A DNA stretch of 47,663 nt from an uncultured Spirochaetaceae bacterium. GTDB lineage: Bacteria > Spirochaetota > Spirochaetia > Sphaerochaetales > Sphaerochaetaceae. Positions 8,873 through 17,109 of the stretch are shown piece after piece (position 1 is the stretch's first letter; every line of letters begins with the position of its first letter). Made by a program: the position numbers and the translations under genes. Below the pieces are notes generated by a model that was not told the DNA's origin, made no database searches, and saw only the letters and a list, made by a program, of their open reading frames with translations. The stretch covers positions 1-47,663 of the forward strand of contig ONWV01000016.1 in assembly GCA_900321635.1 (NCBI GenBank). The letters are read 5' to 3'.

Positions 8873-9619
8873 ATGTTTTTCTGGATGCTTGCACCTTATC
8901 TTACCTACAGGTGGCTTTTGATTCTTGCCGCTGTCATTCCGGCTATTGCTCTTCTTGTGAAGGTCTACAGATCAGACCGTCTTGAGCGCGAGTCTCCCTA
9001 TCTTATCGGAAGGCTTGTAATCAGCGGAATAATCTCAACGTTCTTCGCACTGGTCAGCGAAAAGCTCTTCGGAACTCTTCTTTCCATGGCAGTTCCTCTT
9101 GACTCCAAGATTTACGGAATTCTTCTGTACTTCGGAGTTGTGGCTGTTTCGGAGGAGGTTGCAAAGTACGTTCTTCTCAGAAAGAGAACCTGGAACGATT
9201 TTGAGTTCAACTGTCAGTTCGACGGCATTGTCTATGCCACAGCCGTTTCACTTGGCTTTGCACTTTGGGAGAACATCTCCTACGTGACAATGTACGGGTT
9301 CTCAACAGCTGTAGTCAGAGCCATAACTGCAGTTCCGGGTCATGCCTGCTTCGGAATCTTCATGGGAATCTTCTATGGTCTTGCAAAGAGCAATGACTAT
9401 ATCGGTCTGGACAACAAGGCCAAGATGTACAATGTACTGTCGGTTCTTGTTCCTGTTCTGCTTCACGGAACATATGACTACATTGCCACAATCAGCACGG
9501 ACGATCTGAGCTGGCTGTTTGTTGCCTTTGTTCTGATTCTGTTTGTCGTGTCCTATATCCTTGTAGGAAGGATGGCAAAAAACGACAAATACATGACCAG
9601 AAGCTACATAATCAGGTGA
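8873..9619 (+). CDS. prsW: PrsW-family intramembrane metalloprotease
   Basis: A 248-residue membrane protein with about seven hydrophobic segments. Family signatures are all present: SEEVAKY (the glutamate pair, near residue 96), FDGIVYATAVSLGFALWEN (near 121-139), the RAITAVPGHACFG segment with His, and HGTYDY near the C terminus. In Bacillus, PrsW makes the first cut of the anti-sigma factor RsiW after antimicrobial peptide stress; here no sigma/anti-sigma pair is adjacent, so the substrate is unknown. AGGAGG at 8860-8865 fixes the ATG at 8873. The gene is divergent from GH3. Confidence 0.85.
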   Translation: MFFWMLAPYLTYRWLLILAAVIPAIALLVKVYRSDRLERESPYLIGRLVISGIISTFFALVSEKLFGTLLSMAVPLDSKIYGILLYFGVVAVSEEVAKYVLLRKRTWNDFEFNCQFDGIVYATAVSLGFALWENISYVTMYGFSTAVVRAITAVPGHACFGIFMGIFYGLAKSNDYIGLDNKAKMYNVLSVLVPVLLHGTYDYIATISTDDLSWLFVAFVLILFVVSYILVGRMAKNDKYMTRSYIIR

Positions 9620-9625
9620 TTTTTA

Positions 9626-9654
9626 TTGAGTCGCTACTAAGTTTAGTGTAAAAT
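9626..9654 (+). promoter_or_regulatory. Sigma-70-like promoter for the beta-barrel gene pair
   Basis: TTGAGT (9626-9631) and TAAAAT (9649-9654) are separated by exactly 17 bases, about 50 bases before the ATG at 9704, with AAGGAG as ribosome site. It lies just after the PrsW stop and would drive the two tandem beta-barrel-like genes up to the terminator at 11039-11065. Confidence 0.6.
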
Positions 9655-9703
9655 TTACGTATTAACATGTCCGGTTGGGGCGTTAATAAGGAGTTAAAAC
9701 AGT

Positions 9704-10330
9704 ATGAAGAAAGTTCTTATCGCAGTTCTTGTCATCATGACAGTTTTCTGTGCAAGTGTTTTTGCTGCTGAGGGATACGAGGATTATACCGGTATCACAT
9801 TCGGTATCGGTTATTCCGGTGCAAGTATTAAGGACGGCGGCTTGGAGTGGAAAGAGACGTGTAATCCGCTTACCATCACTGCTTCCGAGTATGCATTCTT
9901 CCAGGGAAGCCCTGTTGGAATCTATGGTGATATTTCTTTAGTAATCCCACTTAAGTACAAGATCAATGATGTTGCAAGTGATGACTGGCACCCTGCTGTA
10001 TTTGCTGCCATAGGTCCTGCTTTCAGAATTTATACCGGGGATAAGGTTTCCGTTATGCTCGGTGCGGGATTCCATTTCTACAGCACAAGCTACTCAACAA
10101 ACTATGATTATTGGAAGGAAGTGAGGACCTACTATGGAGCTGGTGCTGAGCTTTATGCTTCCTATAGATTCAGCAAGAGTTTTGCACTGAATGGAGGTAT
10201 GACGGCATCTTACTTCTTCTCCAATTACGGAAGACACATTGACCGCTATTTCCCTTCTTATGAAATTACCTATGATTCATTTGCAGAAATCAGGGTCGTT
10301 CCTAAGCTCGGAATTTATTACGTCTATTAA
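9704..10330 (+). CDS. Small exported beta-barrel-like outer membrane protein
   Basis: A 208-residue protein with a clear Sec signal peptide (MKKVLIAVLVIMTVFCASVFA, cleavage near residue 21). The mature part alternates hydrophobic and polar residues, is rich in Gly, Tyr and Phe, and ends in IYYVY, as expected for a small transmembrane beta barrel of the outer membrane. The sequence resembles the next gene in overall design and the middle GAG..L.ASY stretch, suggesting a tandem duplication. No specific family is recognised and no substrate can be inferred; it could be structural or a porin-like protein. It has its own promoter at 9626-9654. Confidence 0.7.
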   Translation: MKKVLIAVLVIMTVFCASVFAAEGYEDYTGITFGIGYSGASIKDGGLEWKETCNPLTITASEYAFFQGSPVGIYGDISLVIPLKYKINDVASDDWHPAVFAAIGPAFRIYTGDKVSVMLGAGFHFYSTSYSTNYDYWKEVRTYYGAGAELYASYRFSKSFALNGGMTASYFFSNYGRHIDRYFPSYEITYDSFAEIRVVPKLGIYYVY

Positions 10331-10340
10331 TGAGGGTTAA

Positions 10341-11018
10341 ATGAAAAAAGTAACTATCGCCATACTGATGTTTCTGGTTTTAGGAGCAACAAGTCTGTTT
10401 GCAGTTCAGATTGTGAACTCTTCAAGTTCGGCATCCGATATGTATGACTACCTTGGACTGAATATCGGTTACGGAGTCACCAACGAGAAGTACAATCCTT
10501 TCGCTGACGTTGAAAGAGTGGATAAGGGCTATCAGCTTGGTCTTTCCGTGAACGATTTCATGTTCTTCAGCAGAGATGTGAACGTCGGTTTCTACATGGA
10601 GATGGGAATGAGTTTCAATGTAAAAACTGAATGTACCGAGGGTGGAGTTCCGACTGGAGATGATAAGATTTCCCCGTTCTTCTCGGATCTTGTTTTAGGA
10701 TTTGCATTCAAAGCAGATGTTGACAAGAGAACAAGCGTTCTTGTCGGTGTTGGTCCTGAGTTAATGATCTATTCCAAGGAGTACAAGGGATTCCCGAGCA
10801 ATTACGAGAGAGACTTCCTTGTTTTGGGTGCAGGACTTGATCTTGAAGGAACCTACAAGGTTGCGAACGATGTCTATATCGGAATCGGATTCAGAGGATC
10901 TATCATGTTCTATGGAACAATGATCGACAGGGGTCGTTATGGTGAGAAATACACCAAGTACGACAATTACTTTGGCTACAGAGTGCTTCCAAGGTTCTCA
11001 GTCTATCTCGGACTGTAA
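10341..11018 (+). CDS. Small exported beta-barrel-like outer membrane protein (second of the pair)
   Basis: A 225-residue protein with a signal peptide (cleavage near residue 22, after LFA) and a beta-barrel-like mature region. LVGVGPELMIYS and VLGAGLDLEGTYKVANDVYIG correspond in position to similar stretches in the gene ten bases upstream. It ends in SVYLGL. The two genes read as a duplicated pair in one transcript, closed by the strong terminator 20 bases after this stop. Function is unknown beyond probable outer-membrane location. Confidence 0.7.
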   Translation: MKKVTIAILMFLVLGATSLFAVQIVNSSSSASDMYDYLGLNIGYGVTNEKYNPFADVERVDKGYQLGLSVNDFMFFSRDVNVGFYMEMGMSFNVKTECTEGGVPTGDDKISPFFSDLVLGFAFKADVDKRTSVLVGVGPELMIYSKEYKGFPSNYERDFLVLGAGLDLEGTYKVANDVYIGIGFRGSIMFYGTMIDRGRYGEKYTKYDNYFGYRVLPRFSVYLGL

Positions 11019-11038
11019 AAAGAGGTTTTCAATCAAGG

Positions 11039-11065
11039 AGCTGCCTGAAAAGGCAGCTTTTTTTT
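11039..11065 (+). terminator. Rho-independent terminator after the beta-barrel pair
   Basis: A perfect 7-bp stem AGCTGCC/GGCAGCT with loop TGAAAA is followed by eight T. It ends the 9704-11018 transcript and its T tract touches the stop codon of the convergent PHP gene. Confidence 0.9.
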
Positions 11066-11828
11066 ATGGATTTAAGACATGAAGGCCTTTTGAAAGAAGA
11101 TATTCAGAGGCTGCTTTGTAACGTTCCTTTGAAAAATAGGAAGGAGAGTGGGCATCAAGGCCTATGTACACATCCACATCATAATCTGGGGCAAGGTCCC
11201 AGAAACCAGGGGTGGGGTAGCCAAGTCCTTTTACAAGACCGCGCTCGCGCTTGAGAAAACCCGATGTGTTGTATTCGATAGGGATTCTATGCTCCTGTGC
11301 TATGGACAGTATGTCCTTGGAGGCGGCGATACAGCTTGAATCAAAGGTGGGGTAGTTACAGAACATCAGATCAGGGTGTGCGATATACATGAAGTGGCTT
11401 TTTTCAACAGCCTTCTTCATAAGTTCAACGACCTTGACCATATCCGATGCGCTGCAATGGTGGCCGAAAAAGCCGGACTCTGCGATTGTCATGTAGTGGT
11501 TTCCCAGAATCAGATACTCGATACCATACTGATGAACCTTTTCCTCAAGCCAGGGGTAGTAGTCAGTGAAGGCCTCGACCTCCAGGCCCAGGCGGACATC
11601 GATTTTGCCCTTGAACTCTTCCTTGAGGTTCTTTACGGATGTGACATAGTCTTCAAGCTGGTCAGGGTACATGCGGTTTCTGTGAACGGCTGTGTACTCA
11701 TATGGCCAGGGGGTATGGTCTGAAAAGCCTATCAGGGAAAAACCTTCCTCTATGGCCTTTATCACATAGTCTCTGTCCTGACCTTTGGCATGATTGCATC
11801 TGTAAGTATGAGTGTGGAAATTCTCCAT
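11064..11828 (-). CDS. PHP-domain phosphatase, histidinol-phosphatase-like
   Basis: A 254-residue PHP-family metal-dependent phosphoesterase. Metal-binding motifs in order are HTHT at residues 5-8, SDHTPWP, GLEVE, GNHY, HPDL and GLDAH, the pattern of HisK/YtvP-type histidinol phosphatases. No other his genes are near, so the real substrate could be another phosphorylated small molecule. The ATG at 11828 gives a normal start just before the first metal motif. A TTG at 11864 would add 12 residues, but neither start has a clear ribosome site. Confidence 0.8.
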   Translation of the reverse strand: MENFHTHTYRCNHAKGQDRDYVIKAIEEGFSLIGFSDHTPWPYEYTAVHRNRMYPDQLEDYVTSVKNLKEEFKGKIDVRLGLEVEAFTDYYPWLEEKVHQYGIEYLILGNHYMTIAESGFFGHHCSASDMVKVVELMKKAVEKSHFMYIAHPDLMFCNYPTFDSSCIAASKDILSIAQEHRIPIEYNTSGFLKRERGLVKGLGYPTPGFWDLAPDYDVDVYIGLDAHSPSYFSKERYKAASEYLLSKGLHVLNP

Positions 11829-11864
11829 GACAGAAAAGCTATCACAATCGATGTGTTTACTCAA

Positions 11865-11894
11865 TTGTCACAATGGCGCCCGTTAGGATAAGAT
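11865..11894 (+). promoter_or_regulatory. Candidate promoter for the Na/Pi symporter gene
   Basis: TTGTCA (11865-11870) and TAAGAT (11889-11894) are spaced by 18 bases, 24 bases before the TTG start at 11918. The region lies between divergent genes. Confidence 0.4.
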
Positions 11895-11917
11895 GACTTT
11901 GTAATAAGGGGAAGAAG

Positions 11918-13669
11918 TTGGACATATTTGATGCACTGACGCTTGTCGGAGGCCTGAGCCTTTTTCTGTTCGGAATGAACGTGATGGGGCAGGCTCTGGA
12001 GAGAAGGGCGGGAAACAGCCTAAAACTCATTCTGGGAAAGCTTACTGACAACAAGTTCATAGGTTTTCTTACAGGTTTTTTTGTCACAGCCGCAATTCAA
12101 AGTTCATCAGCTGCGACCGTCATGGTCGTGGGCTTTGTAAACTCGGGTATCATGACCCTCAGGCAGTCCATGAGTCTGATCATGGGTGCCAACGTGGGAA
12201 CCACAATCACGGCATGGATCCTGAGCCTTTCGGGTATCAGCGGAGGAAACTTCTTTTTGCAGATGCTCAAACCTTCTTCCTTCACCCCGATTCTGGCGCT
12301 TATCGGAGTGGTGATGCTGCTTCGGGGAAAGAACAGTAAGACAAAGGACAGCGGAACTATTCTTCTGGGCTTTGCCACCTTGATGTTCGGCCTTGAGACA
12401 ATGTCTGCAGCTGTTTCTTCAATAAAGGATGTTCCTGCGTTCAGCAACCTTATCGTAAAGTTTCAAAACCCGTTTTTAGGCCTTCTTGTGGGTGCTGTCC
12501 TTACCGCATTGATTCAGTCAAGCTCGGCCACTGTCGGTATTCTTCAGTCATTCTCTCTTTCCGGCATGGTCACATATGCTGCAGCTATTCCTATGATAAT
12601 GGGAATGAACATCGGAGCCTGTGTTCCGACTTTGATTTCGTCCATCGGAACCAACAAGAACGCAAAGCGCGCCGCCATGTACCATCTGGTATTCAACGTC
12701 CTTGGTGCCTTGTTCTGGCTTCTTGTATTCATTGCAGGACAGAACATTATTGACAGAACCATTCTACTTAAAGCGGTCAATCCGTTCAGAATCGCTGTTG
12801 TCCACAGCTCATTCAAAATCATGTGCGTCCTTCTTCTGGCCCCGGTGAACAAGTATCTCGAGCGCCTTGTGTGCCGTCTTGTTCCTGACTCATCATCGCC
12901 CGAGCAGAAGGTCGAGCTTGATGAGAGACTTCTCAAGGCCCCGGCTCTGGCTCTGGAGCGCTGCCGCGTCCTGATGGACGACATGGCCAAGGTCTCAATG
13001 GAATCTATTTCCATGAGCCTGTCATCCTTGGGCGGCTATACCGATGACCTTGCCCGCGAGATTCAGGAAAAAGAGGACCTTACCGACCACTATGAGGACG
13101 TGATGGGAACATATCTTGTGAAACTCAGCGCAACCAAGATCGGAAACGATGAAAGCATCATGGCTGCCGAGTACCTCAAGCTCATCAGTGACTTTGAAAG
13201 AATATCCGATCACAGCGTGGATGTGATGAAATCTTCGCGTGAGATGAAGGATAAGGGCATCGATTTCACAGACGAGGCAGACTCAGAACTTGCTGTCATG
13301 GTGTCGGCCATAAAGGAAATCACTCATCTGGCTTATACTGCATTCGTCAAAAGAGATCTGAATTCCGCATTCAAGGTCGAGCCTCTTGAGCAGGTTGTGG
13401 ACTATCTGAAAGAAGAAATCCGCACCCGTCATATCAGAAGGCTCCAGAAGGGCAACTGCAGCATCGAGGCAGGTTTTGTCCTGAACGATCTTCTTTCAAG
13501 CATGCAGAGAGTCAGTGACCACTGCTCGAATATCGCAGGATGTGTCATTGATGCAGATATGAACAATCTGAACCTTCACCAGACACTCAAGGATTACAAG
13601 CACAACAGCCAGAAGTTCAACAAGGTCTTTGAGGCTTTTAAGAATCAGTATGCTCTTCCGTCCGACTGA
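11918..13669 (+). CDS. Na+/phosphate symporter with C-terminal PhoU domain
   Basis: A 583-residue inner-membrane transporter. The membrane half (about 1-310) has the two inverted NaPi-II repeats, each with the QSSS signature: AIQSSSAATVMVVGF and LIQSSSATVGILQSF. The rest (about 340-570) is helical and PhoU-like, with ISDFERISDHSVDVM and LLSSMQRVSDHCSNIAG, the metal-binding E/D-rich motifs of PhoU. It probably takes up phosphate with sodium and is regulated through the PhoU part. The start is TTG, supported by AAGGGGAAG immediately upstream and by the family-typical opening DIFDALTLVGGLSLFLFGMN. Confidence 0.9.
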   Translation: MDIFDALTLVGGLSLFLFGMNVMGQALERRAGNSLKLILGKLTDNKFIGFLTGFFVTAAIQSSSAATVMVVGFVNSGIMTLRQSMSLIMGANVGTTITAWILSLSGISGGNFFLQMLKPSSFTPILALIGVVMLLRGKNSKTKDSGTILLGFATLMFGLETMSAAVSSIKDVPAFSNLIVKFQNPFLGLLVGAVLTALIQSSSATVGILQSFSLSGMVTYAAAIPMIMGMNIGACVPTLISSIGTNKNAKRAAMYHLVFNVLGALFWLLVFIAGQNIIDRTILLKAVNPFRIAVVHSSFKIMCVLLLAPVNKYLERLVCRLVPDSSSPEQKVELDERLLKAPALALERCRVLMDDMAKVSMESISMSLSSLGGYTDDLAREIQEKEDLTDHYEDVMGTYLVKLSATKIGNDESIMAAEYLKLISDFERISDHSVDVMKSSREMKDKGIDFTDEADSELAVMVSAIKEITHLAYTAFVKRDLNSAFKVEPLEQVVDYLKEEIRTRHIRRLQKGNCSIEAGFVLNDLLSSMQRVSDHCSNIAGCVIDADMNNLNLHQTLKDYKHNSQKFNKVFEAFKNQYALPSD

Positions 13670-13704
13670 AAAGGATGTTAGACTCTAAAAAAACGGGGGA
13701 AGAT

Positions 13705-14541
13705 ATGAAAAAGGTTGCTTACGCTCTTTTGACTCTGATTATTGCGCTAGTTTTCGTCTCTTGTGCCACAGAGGGAGAAGACCCTACAGGTCTTCGCGGA
13801 GTCTGGAAGGCGACTGACGAAGATATGAGTTATAAATTCACCTTCACCTCGGATGGACACTACGCCTACGAGTGCTATTACGAGGATGAATTGGATTATG
13901 CTGAGTTCGGAACCTTCGAATCCGATGAAAGCCACATCTATACAGATTCTTATGACCATGCAATCTCTTGGGACGGAAATAATCTGATTCTTGATTACTA
14001 CGGAAATGAACTTGTCCTGTCTCGTTCTTCCAAGAGTGCCAAAAACAACACTTCCCAGTCAAAGCTTTATGGCGTGTGGAAAAGCGACTACGGACTTGAA
14101 GCATTTGCCAAAAACGGAACATTCGTGGAATCAGGCTCATATCCATGGCTGAGCACATTCACTGCAGACTCAGAGCATATCTACTTCGATGATGATGAGT
14201 GTGATTATCTGATTATCAATAGCACATACTATCTAAGAGATGAATTTGGTGTTCATGTGTTTAAGAGAGAAACATCAAACGGAGAGGATCAGACATCCAG
14301 ACAGATTCTGACAAACAACAATCCGTGGCATCTTATTGATACGGGTGAGGGTCTTAACCACTACATCTACAACTTCAGCGAGGGCGGAAGGTATACCAGA
14401 GAGTACTATTACGATGGCTCCGATGAAAGATCCAAATCAAGCGGAACTTATAAATTCAGTGGCCATGTTATAGAGCTTTCTGATGACGGAGAGCTGGCCT
14501 ACGTAATTATCGACAATCATGTATTCATGTTCACAATCTGA
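13705..14541 (+). CDS. Lipoprotein with three tandem lipocalin-like repeats
   Basis: A 278-residue lipoprotein with signal peptide and lipobox VSC near residue 20. I chose the ATG at 13705, which has GGGGGAAG upstream and opens the signal peptide, over an upstream in-frame start. The mature protein holds three similar units of about 75-85 residues. The first two open GVWK and all run through a G(T/S)-(F/Y)-type strand to a V-hydrophobic-R ending, like small lipocalin-type beta sandwiches seen in many bacterial lipoproteins. It is rich in Tyr, Asp and Glu. No known specific function. It is followed ten bases later by a beta-barrel gene and may be cotranscribed with it. Confidence 0.7.
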   Translation: MKKVAYALLTLIIALVFVSCATEGEDPTGLRGVWKATDEDMSYKFTFTSDGHYAYECYYEDELDYAEFGTFESDESHIYTDSYDHAISWDGNNLILDYYGNELVLSRSSKSAKNNTSQSKLYGVWKSDYGLEAFAKNGTFVESGSYPWLSTFTADSEHIYFDDDECDYLIINSTYYLRDEFGVHVFKRETSNGEDQTSRQILTNNNPWHLIDTGEGLNHYIYNFSEGGRYTREYYYDGSDERSKSSGTYKFSGHVIELSDDGELAYVIIDNHVFMFTI

Positions 14542-14551
14542 GGAGTTTGAA

Positions 14552-15244
14552 ATGAAAAAAACAGCTATCGCAGTTTTACTGGTGCTTGTACTGGCACTTT
14601 CTTTTGCTTTTGCACAGGATTCCGATTCAAAGAAATTCGTTGAGTCCATCCGCTTGGGTGCCGGATACGACCTGATGTATGCAAGTGGTAAATTTGATGA
14701 AGGCAAGACTGCTTTCAACAACAGCAAGTTCGGTTTCGGTCTTAACGCCGGAATGGCGTTTGACCTTTCTGCCATACCCGGTTTCCTTGCCGAGGGCTGG
14801 TATTCCTACGTGGGTCTGGACTTCTATTTCTCAAACGGACTGACGTTCAAGGGTGTAAAGCATCCGACCGAGACTGAGACTGTGAAGGGCAGCGTGGGAA
14901 TGAAAGCTCATATGATTCTGATGCATCACCATACCTTCGATACAAAGTTCAACTTCTATTTCGGTGGCGGTCTGTCATTCGGCTGGATGACAGGCAGTCT
15001 GGTTGAGGGACCGAAGGAGGAGACAAAATCAGTCACTGTCTGGGGTGTTGCTCTGTACGCAGAGGCCAGCTATAAGATCGTCAACCATCTTTCGGTGGAC
15101 CTGACCGTGATTCCGGACATTACACTGATTACCAACATGCAGTCTGCTGTTGAGGAAAACGAATATAAGAAGATTGAAACCCGCAGCGGCTTTGGTTTCG
15201 GAGTCAGCCTTAGTGCAAAGCTCGGACTGAAGTACATCTTCTGA
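14552..15244 (+). CDS. Exported beta-barrel-like outer membrane protein
   Basis: A 230-residue protein with a signal peptide (MKKTAIAVLLVLVLALSFAFA, cleavage before QDSDSK). The mature part has alternating hydrophobic and polar strands with many Gly, Phe and Tyr, and ends in GLKYIF, the usual C-terminal aromatic signature of outer membrane barrels. AGGAG at 14541-14545 overlaps the previous stop and selects the ATG at 14552. It resembles opacity/OmpA-barrel-like small proteins in general design, but no family is certain. Confidence 0.7.
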   Translation: MKKTAIAVLLVLVLALSFAFAQDSDSKKFVESIRLGAGYDLMYASGKFDEGKTAFNNSKFGFGLNAGMAFDLSAIPGFLAEGWYSYVGLDFYFSNGLTFKGVKHPTETETVKGSVGMKAHMILMHHHTFDTKFNFYFGGGLSFGWMTGSLVEGPKEETKSVTVWGVALYAEASYKIVNHLSVDLTVIPDITLITNMQSAVEENEYKKIETRSGFGFGVSLSAKLGLKYIF

Positions 15245-15257
15245 AAGCAGGTTCAGC

Positions 15258-15962
15258 ATGAAAAGAGAAAAGATTCTTGAAGCATTGAAAGGCCGTCTTA
15301 TTGTTTCCTGTCAGGCTCTGGATCATGAGCCTCTTCACAGCTCCTTCATCATGGGACGCATGGCCAAGGCCGCGTTTGAAGGCGGAGCAGGGGGAATCAG
15401 GGCAAACACAGCTGATGATGTGAATGAGATTAAAAGTGTCGTTGACCTTCCAGTGATAGGTCTTTGCAAGAAGGACTACATTGACAGCGATGTCTACATC
15501 ACGCCCACCATGGTTGAGATTGACCAGATGGTTGCCTGCGGCTGTGAGATAGTTGCCATGGATGCCACAGACAGGATGCATCCGAACAACATGAGCCTGG
15601 ATGAGGTGTTTGCTAAGGCAAGAAAAGCATATCCTACGCAGCTTTTCATGGCAGACTGCTCAACGCTTGAGGAATGCCTTCATGCTCAGGAAATAGGCTT
15701 TGACATTGTAGGAACAACGATGAGAAGCTATACCCCTGCTACCAAGGGTGTGAAGATTCCGGATTTTGATCTCTTTGTGCAGCTTAAGAAAAAACTGAAG
15801 GTTCCCTTCATCGCCGAGGGCGGAATCTGGGAACCTTCCGAAGCTAAAAAAGCCATTGAATGCGGAGCCTTTGCCGTTGTGGTAGGCTCTGCAATCACAA
15901 GGCCTCAGCTGATTACAAAGCGCTATGCTGAAGCACTTGCTAGCGCTTGTCCTTGTCAATGA
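15258..15962 (+). CDS. nanE: N-acetylmannosamine-6-phosphate 2-epimerase
   Basis: A 234-residue TIM-barrel enzyme converting ManNAc-6-P to GlcNAc-6-P in sialic acid and ManNAc use. Family stretches are clear: LIVSCQALDHEPLHS near residue 14, GGAGGIRANT near 43, PVIGLCKKDY with the catalytic Lys near 70, MADCSTLEE near 131, and PFIAEGGIW near 181 with the catalytic Glu. No other nan genes are in the window, so it may serve catabolism encoded elsewhere. It is 13 bases after a beta-barrel gene, and its end overlaps the convergent ABC permease by 23 bases. Confidence 0.92.
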   Translation: MKREKILEALKGRLIVSCQALDHEPLHSSFIMGRMAKAAFEGGAGGIRANTADDVNEIKSVVDLPVIGLCKKDYIDSDVYITPTMVEIDQMVACGCEIVAMDATDRMHPNNMSLDEVFAKARKAYPTQLFMADCSTLEECLHAQEIGFDIVGTTMRSYTPATKGVKIPDFDLFVQLKKKLKVPFIAEGGIWEPSEAKKAIECGAFAVVVGSAITRPQLITKRYAEALASACPCQ

Positions 15963-17109
15963 ACTCAAGACAGACTACTGACAGAGTTGCGAACAGGGCG
16001 ATGACCATCAAAAAGGCCAGCCACATCCGAGCTATGTTGTCCTCAGTAAATGCATAGTTTGGATTCTGTGTGGCCTGAGCTGTTGTGTACTGAAGATAGT
16101 CTCTGACCCTATCCCTTCCTATGGCGTTGATGACGTCCTTGACCTTGACCTTGAAGATTGTGATCTTCTGATCTTTCATCGCCTCGTACTGAGGATCGCT
16201 TTTGATGACTTGGATTATGGCGTTGACGATAACCTTCTTATCAACGTTATAGTCTTTCAGTGTGTCTTTGATCTTCTTTCCTATGTCGTTTGTGCTCAGA
16301 AGCTTGACCACATTGTCATTCTCATCGTCATTGAGCATCACCATAAGCTCGTCAAGGGTGAAGGCCACCTCAAGATCGTTGTTCTCCATCTTCACAAGTG
16401 TGTTCCACGCAGTGACCATGGGCCTGTTGTTGTAGTCAGCCTGGGCTGCGATGCAGCGGACTCCATAGTGGGAGATCATGAGCTTTGAAATGCTGTTGCT
16501 CCATGCAGGGAGCTGGAAGATTCCGCCTGAGAAGACAAGCTGTGCAATGAGGATGAACGGCATGATGGACATGGCCGTTGTGGTGTTATGGACAAGTGTA
16601 GATATCCAAAGCGATATCATGTCTGCTGAATAGGAAATCAGAAATACCGTGACTCCAACATCCACCATCATCCAGTTCGAAAAAAGTCCTTCCTTGGGGA
16701 ACTTGATTCCCATCATCTTGCATGTGTAGATAGTCAGAACAGTCTGAACCAGACATAAAAGAGCCTGATAAATCATGTGAGACACAATGTAGGAGGAGAT
16801 GTGAAGTCCTGAGCGGTGTTCTCTTTTGATGATTTCACGTTCACGGCAGATGACCTGAATCGAGTTGAAGAATCCGTTCCAGATTGCAATGCAGGAGAGG
16901 GCAAGTGCACCTTTGAGAGTTCCCTCCATTGTGACGAAGAAGTCACGTCTGACGACAAGGGACACAAGACCTGCGATGACAATTGCCATGGGAAGAACCT
17001 TCCAGTCGTTCTGATAGACAAAGAGTCTCATGAATTTCACAAGGTAGATTCCGATCTGCTCGAATCTTCCTCTGTGTCTGATTTTTCTTGTTGCGCTGTT
17101 CTCAGCCAT
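15940..17109 (-). CDS. ABC-2-type transporter permease
   Basis: A 389-residue membrane protein: two membrane segments near residues 38-100, a cluster of segments to about 195, a long soluble middle domain (about 200-350), and a final segment near 360-380. This is the layout of ABCG/ABC-2 permeases with an extracytoplasmic loop. It starts 8 bases inside the end of the ATPase gene, so the two proteins form one exporter. The upstream operon partners are a CARF-HEPN-like protein and a MATE exporter. The cargo is unknown. Confidence 0.8.
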   Translation of the reverse strand: MAENSATRKIRHRGRFEQIGIYLVKFMRLFVYQNDWKVLPMAIVIAGLVSLVVRRDFFVTMEGTLKGALALSCIAIWNGFFNSIQVICREREIIKREHRSGLHISSYIVSHMIYQALLCLVQTVLTIYTCKMMGIKFPKEGLFSNWMMVDVGVTVFLISYSADMISLWISTLVHNTTTAMSIMPFILIAQLVFSGGIFQLPAWSNSISKLMISHYGVRCIAAQADYNNRPMVTAWNTLVKMENNDLEVAFTLDELMVMLNDDENDNVVKLLSTNDIGKKIKDTLKDYNVDKKVIVNAIIQVIKSDPQYEAMKDQKITIFKVKVKDVINAIGRDRVRDYLQYTTAQATQNPNYAFTEDNIARMWLAFLMVIALFATLSVVCLEFIDKDKR

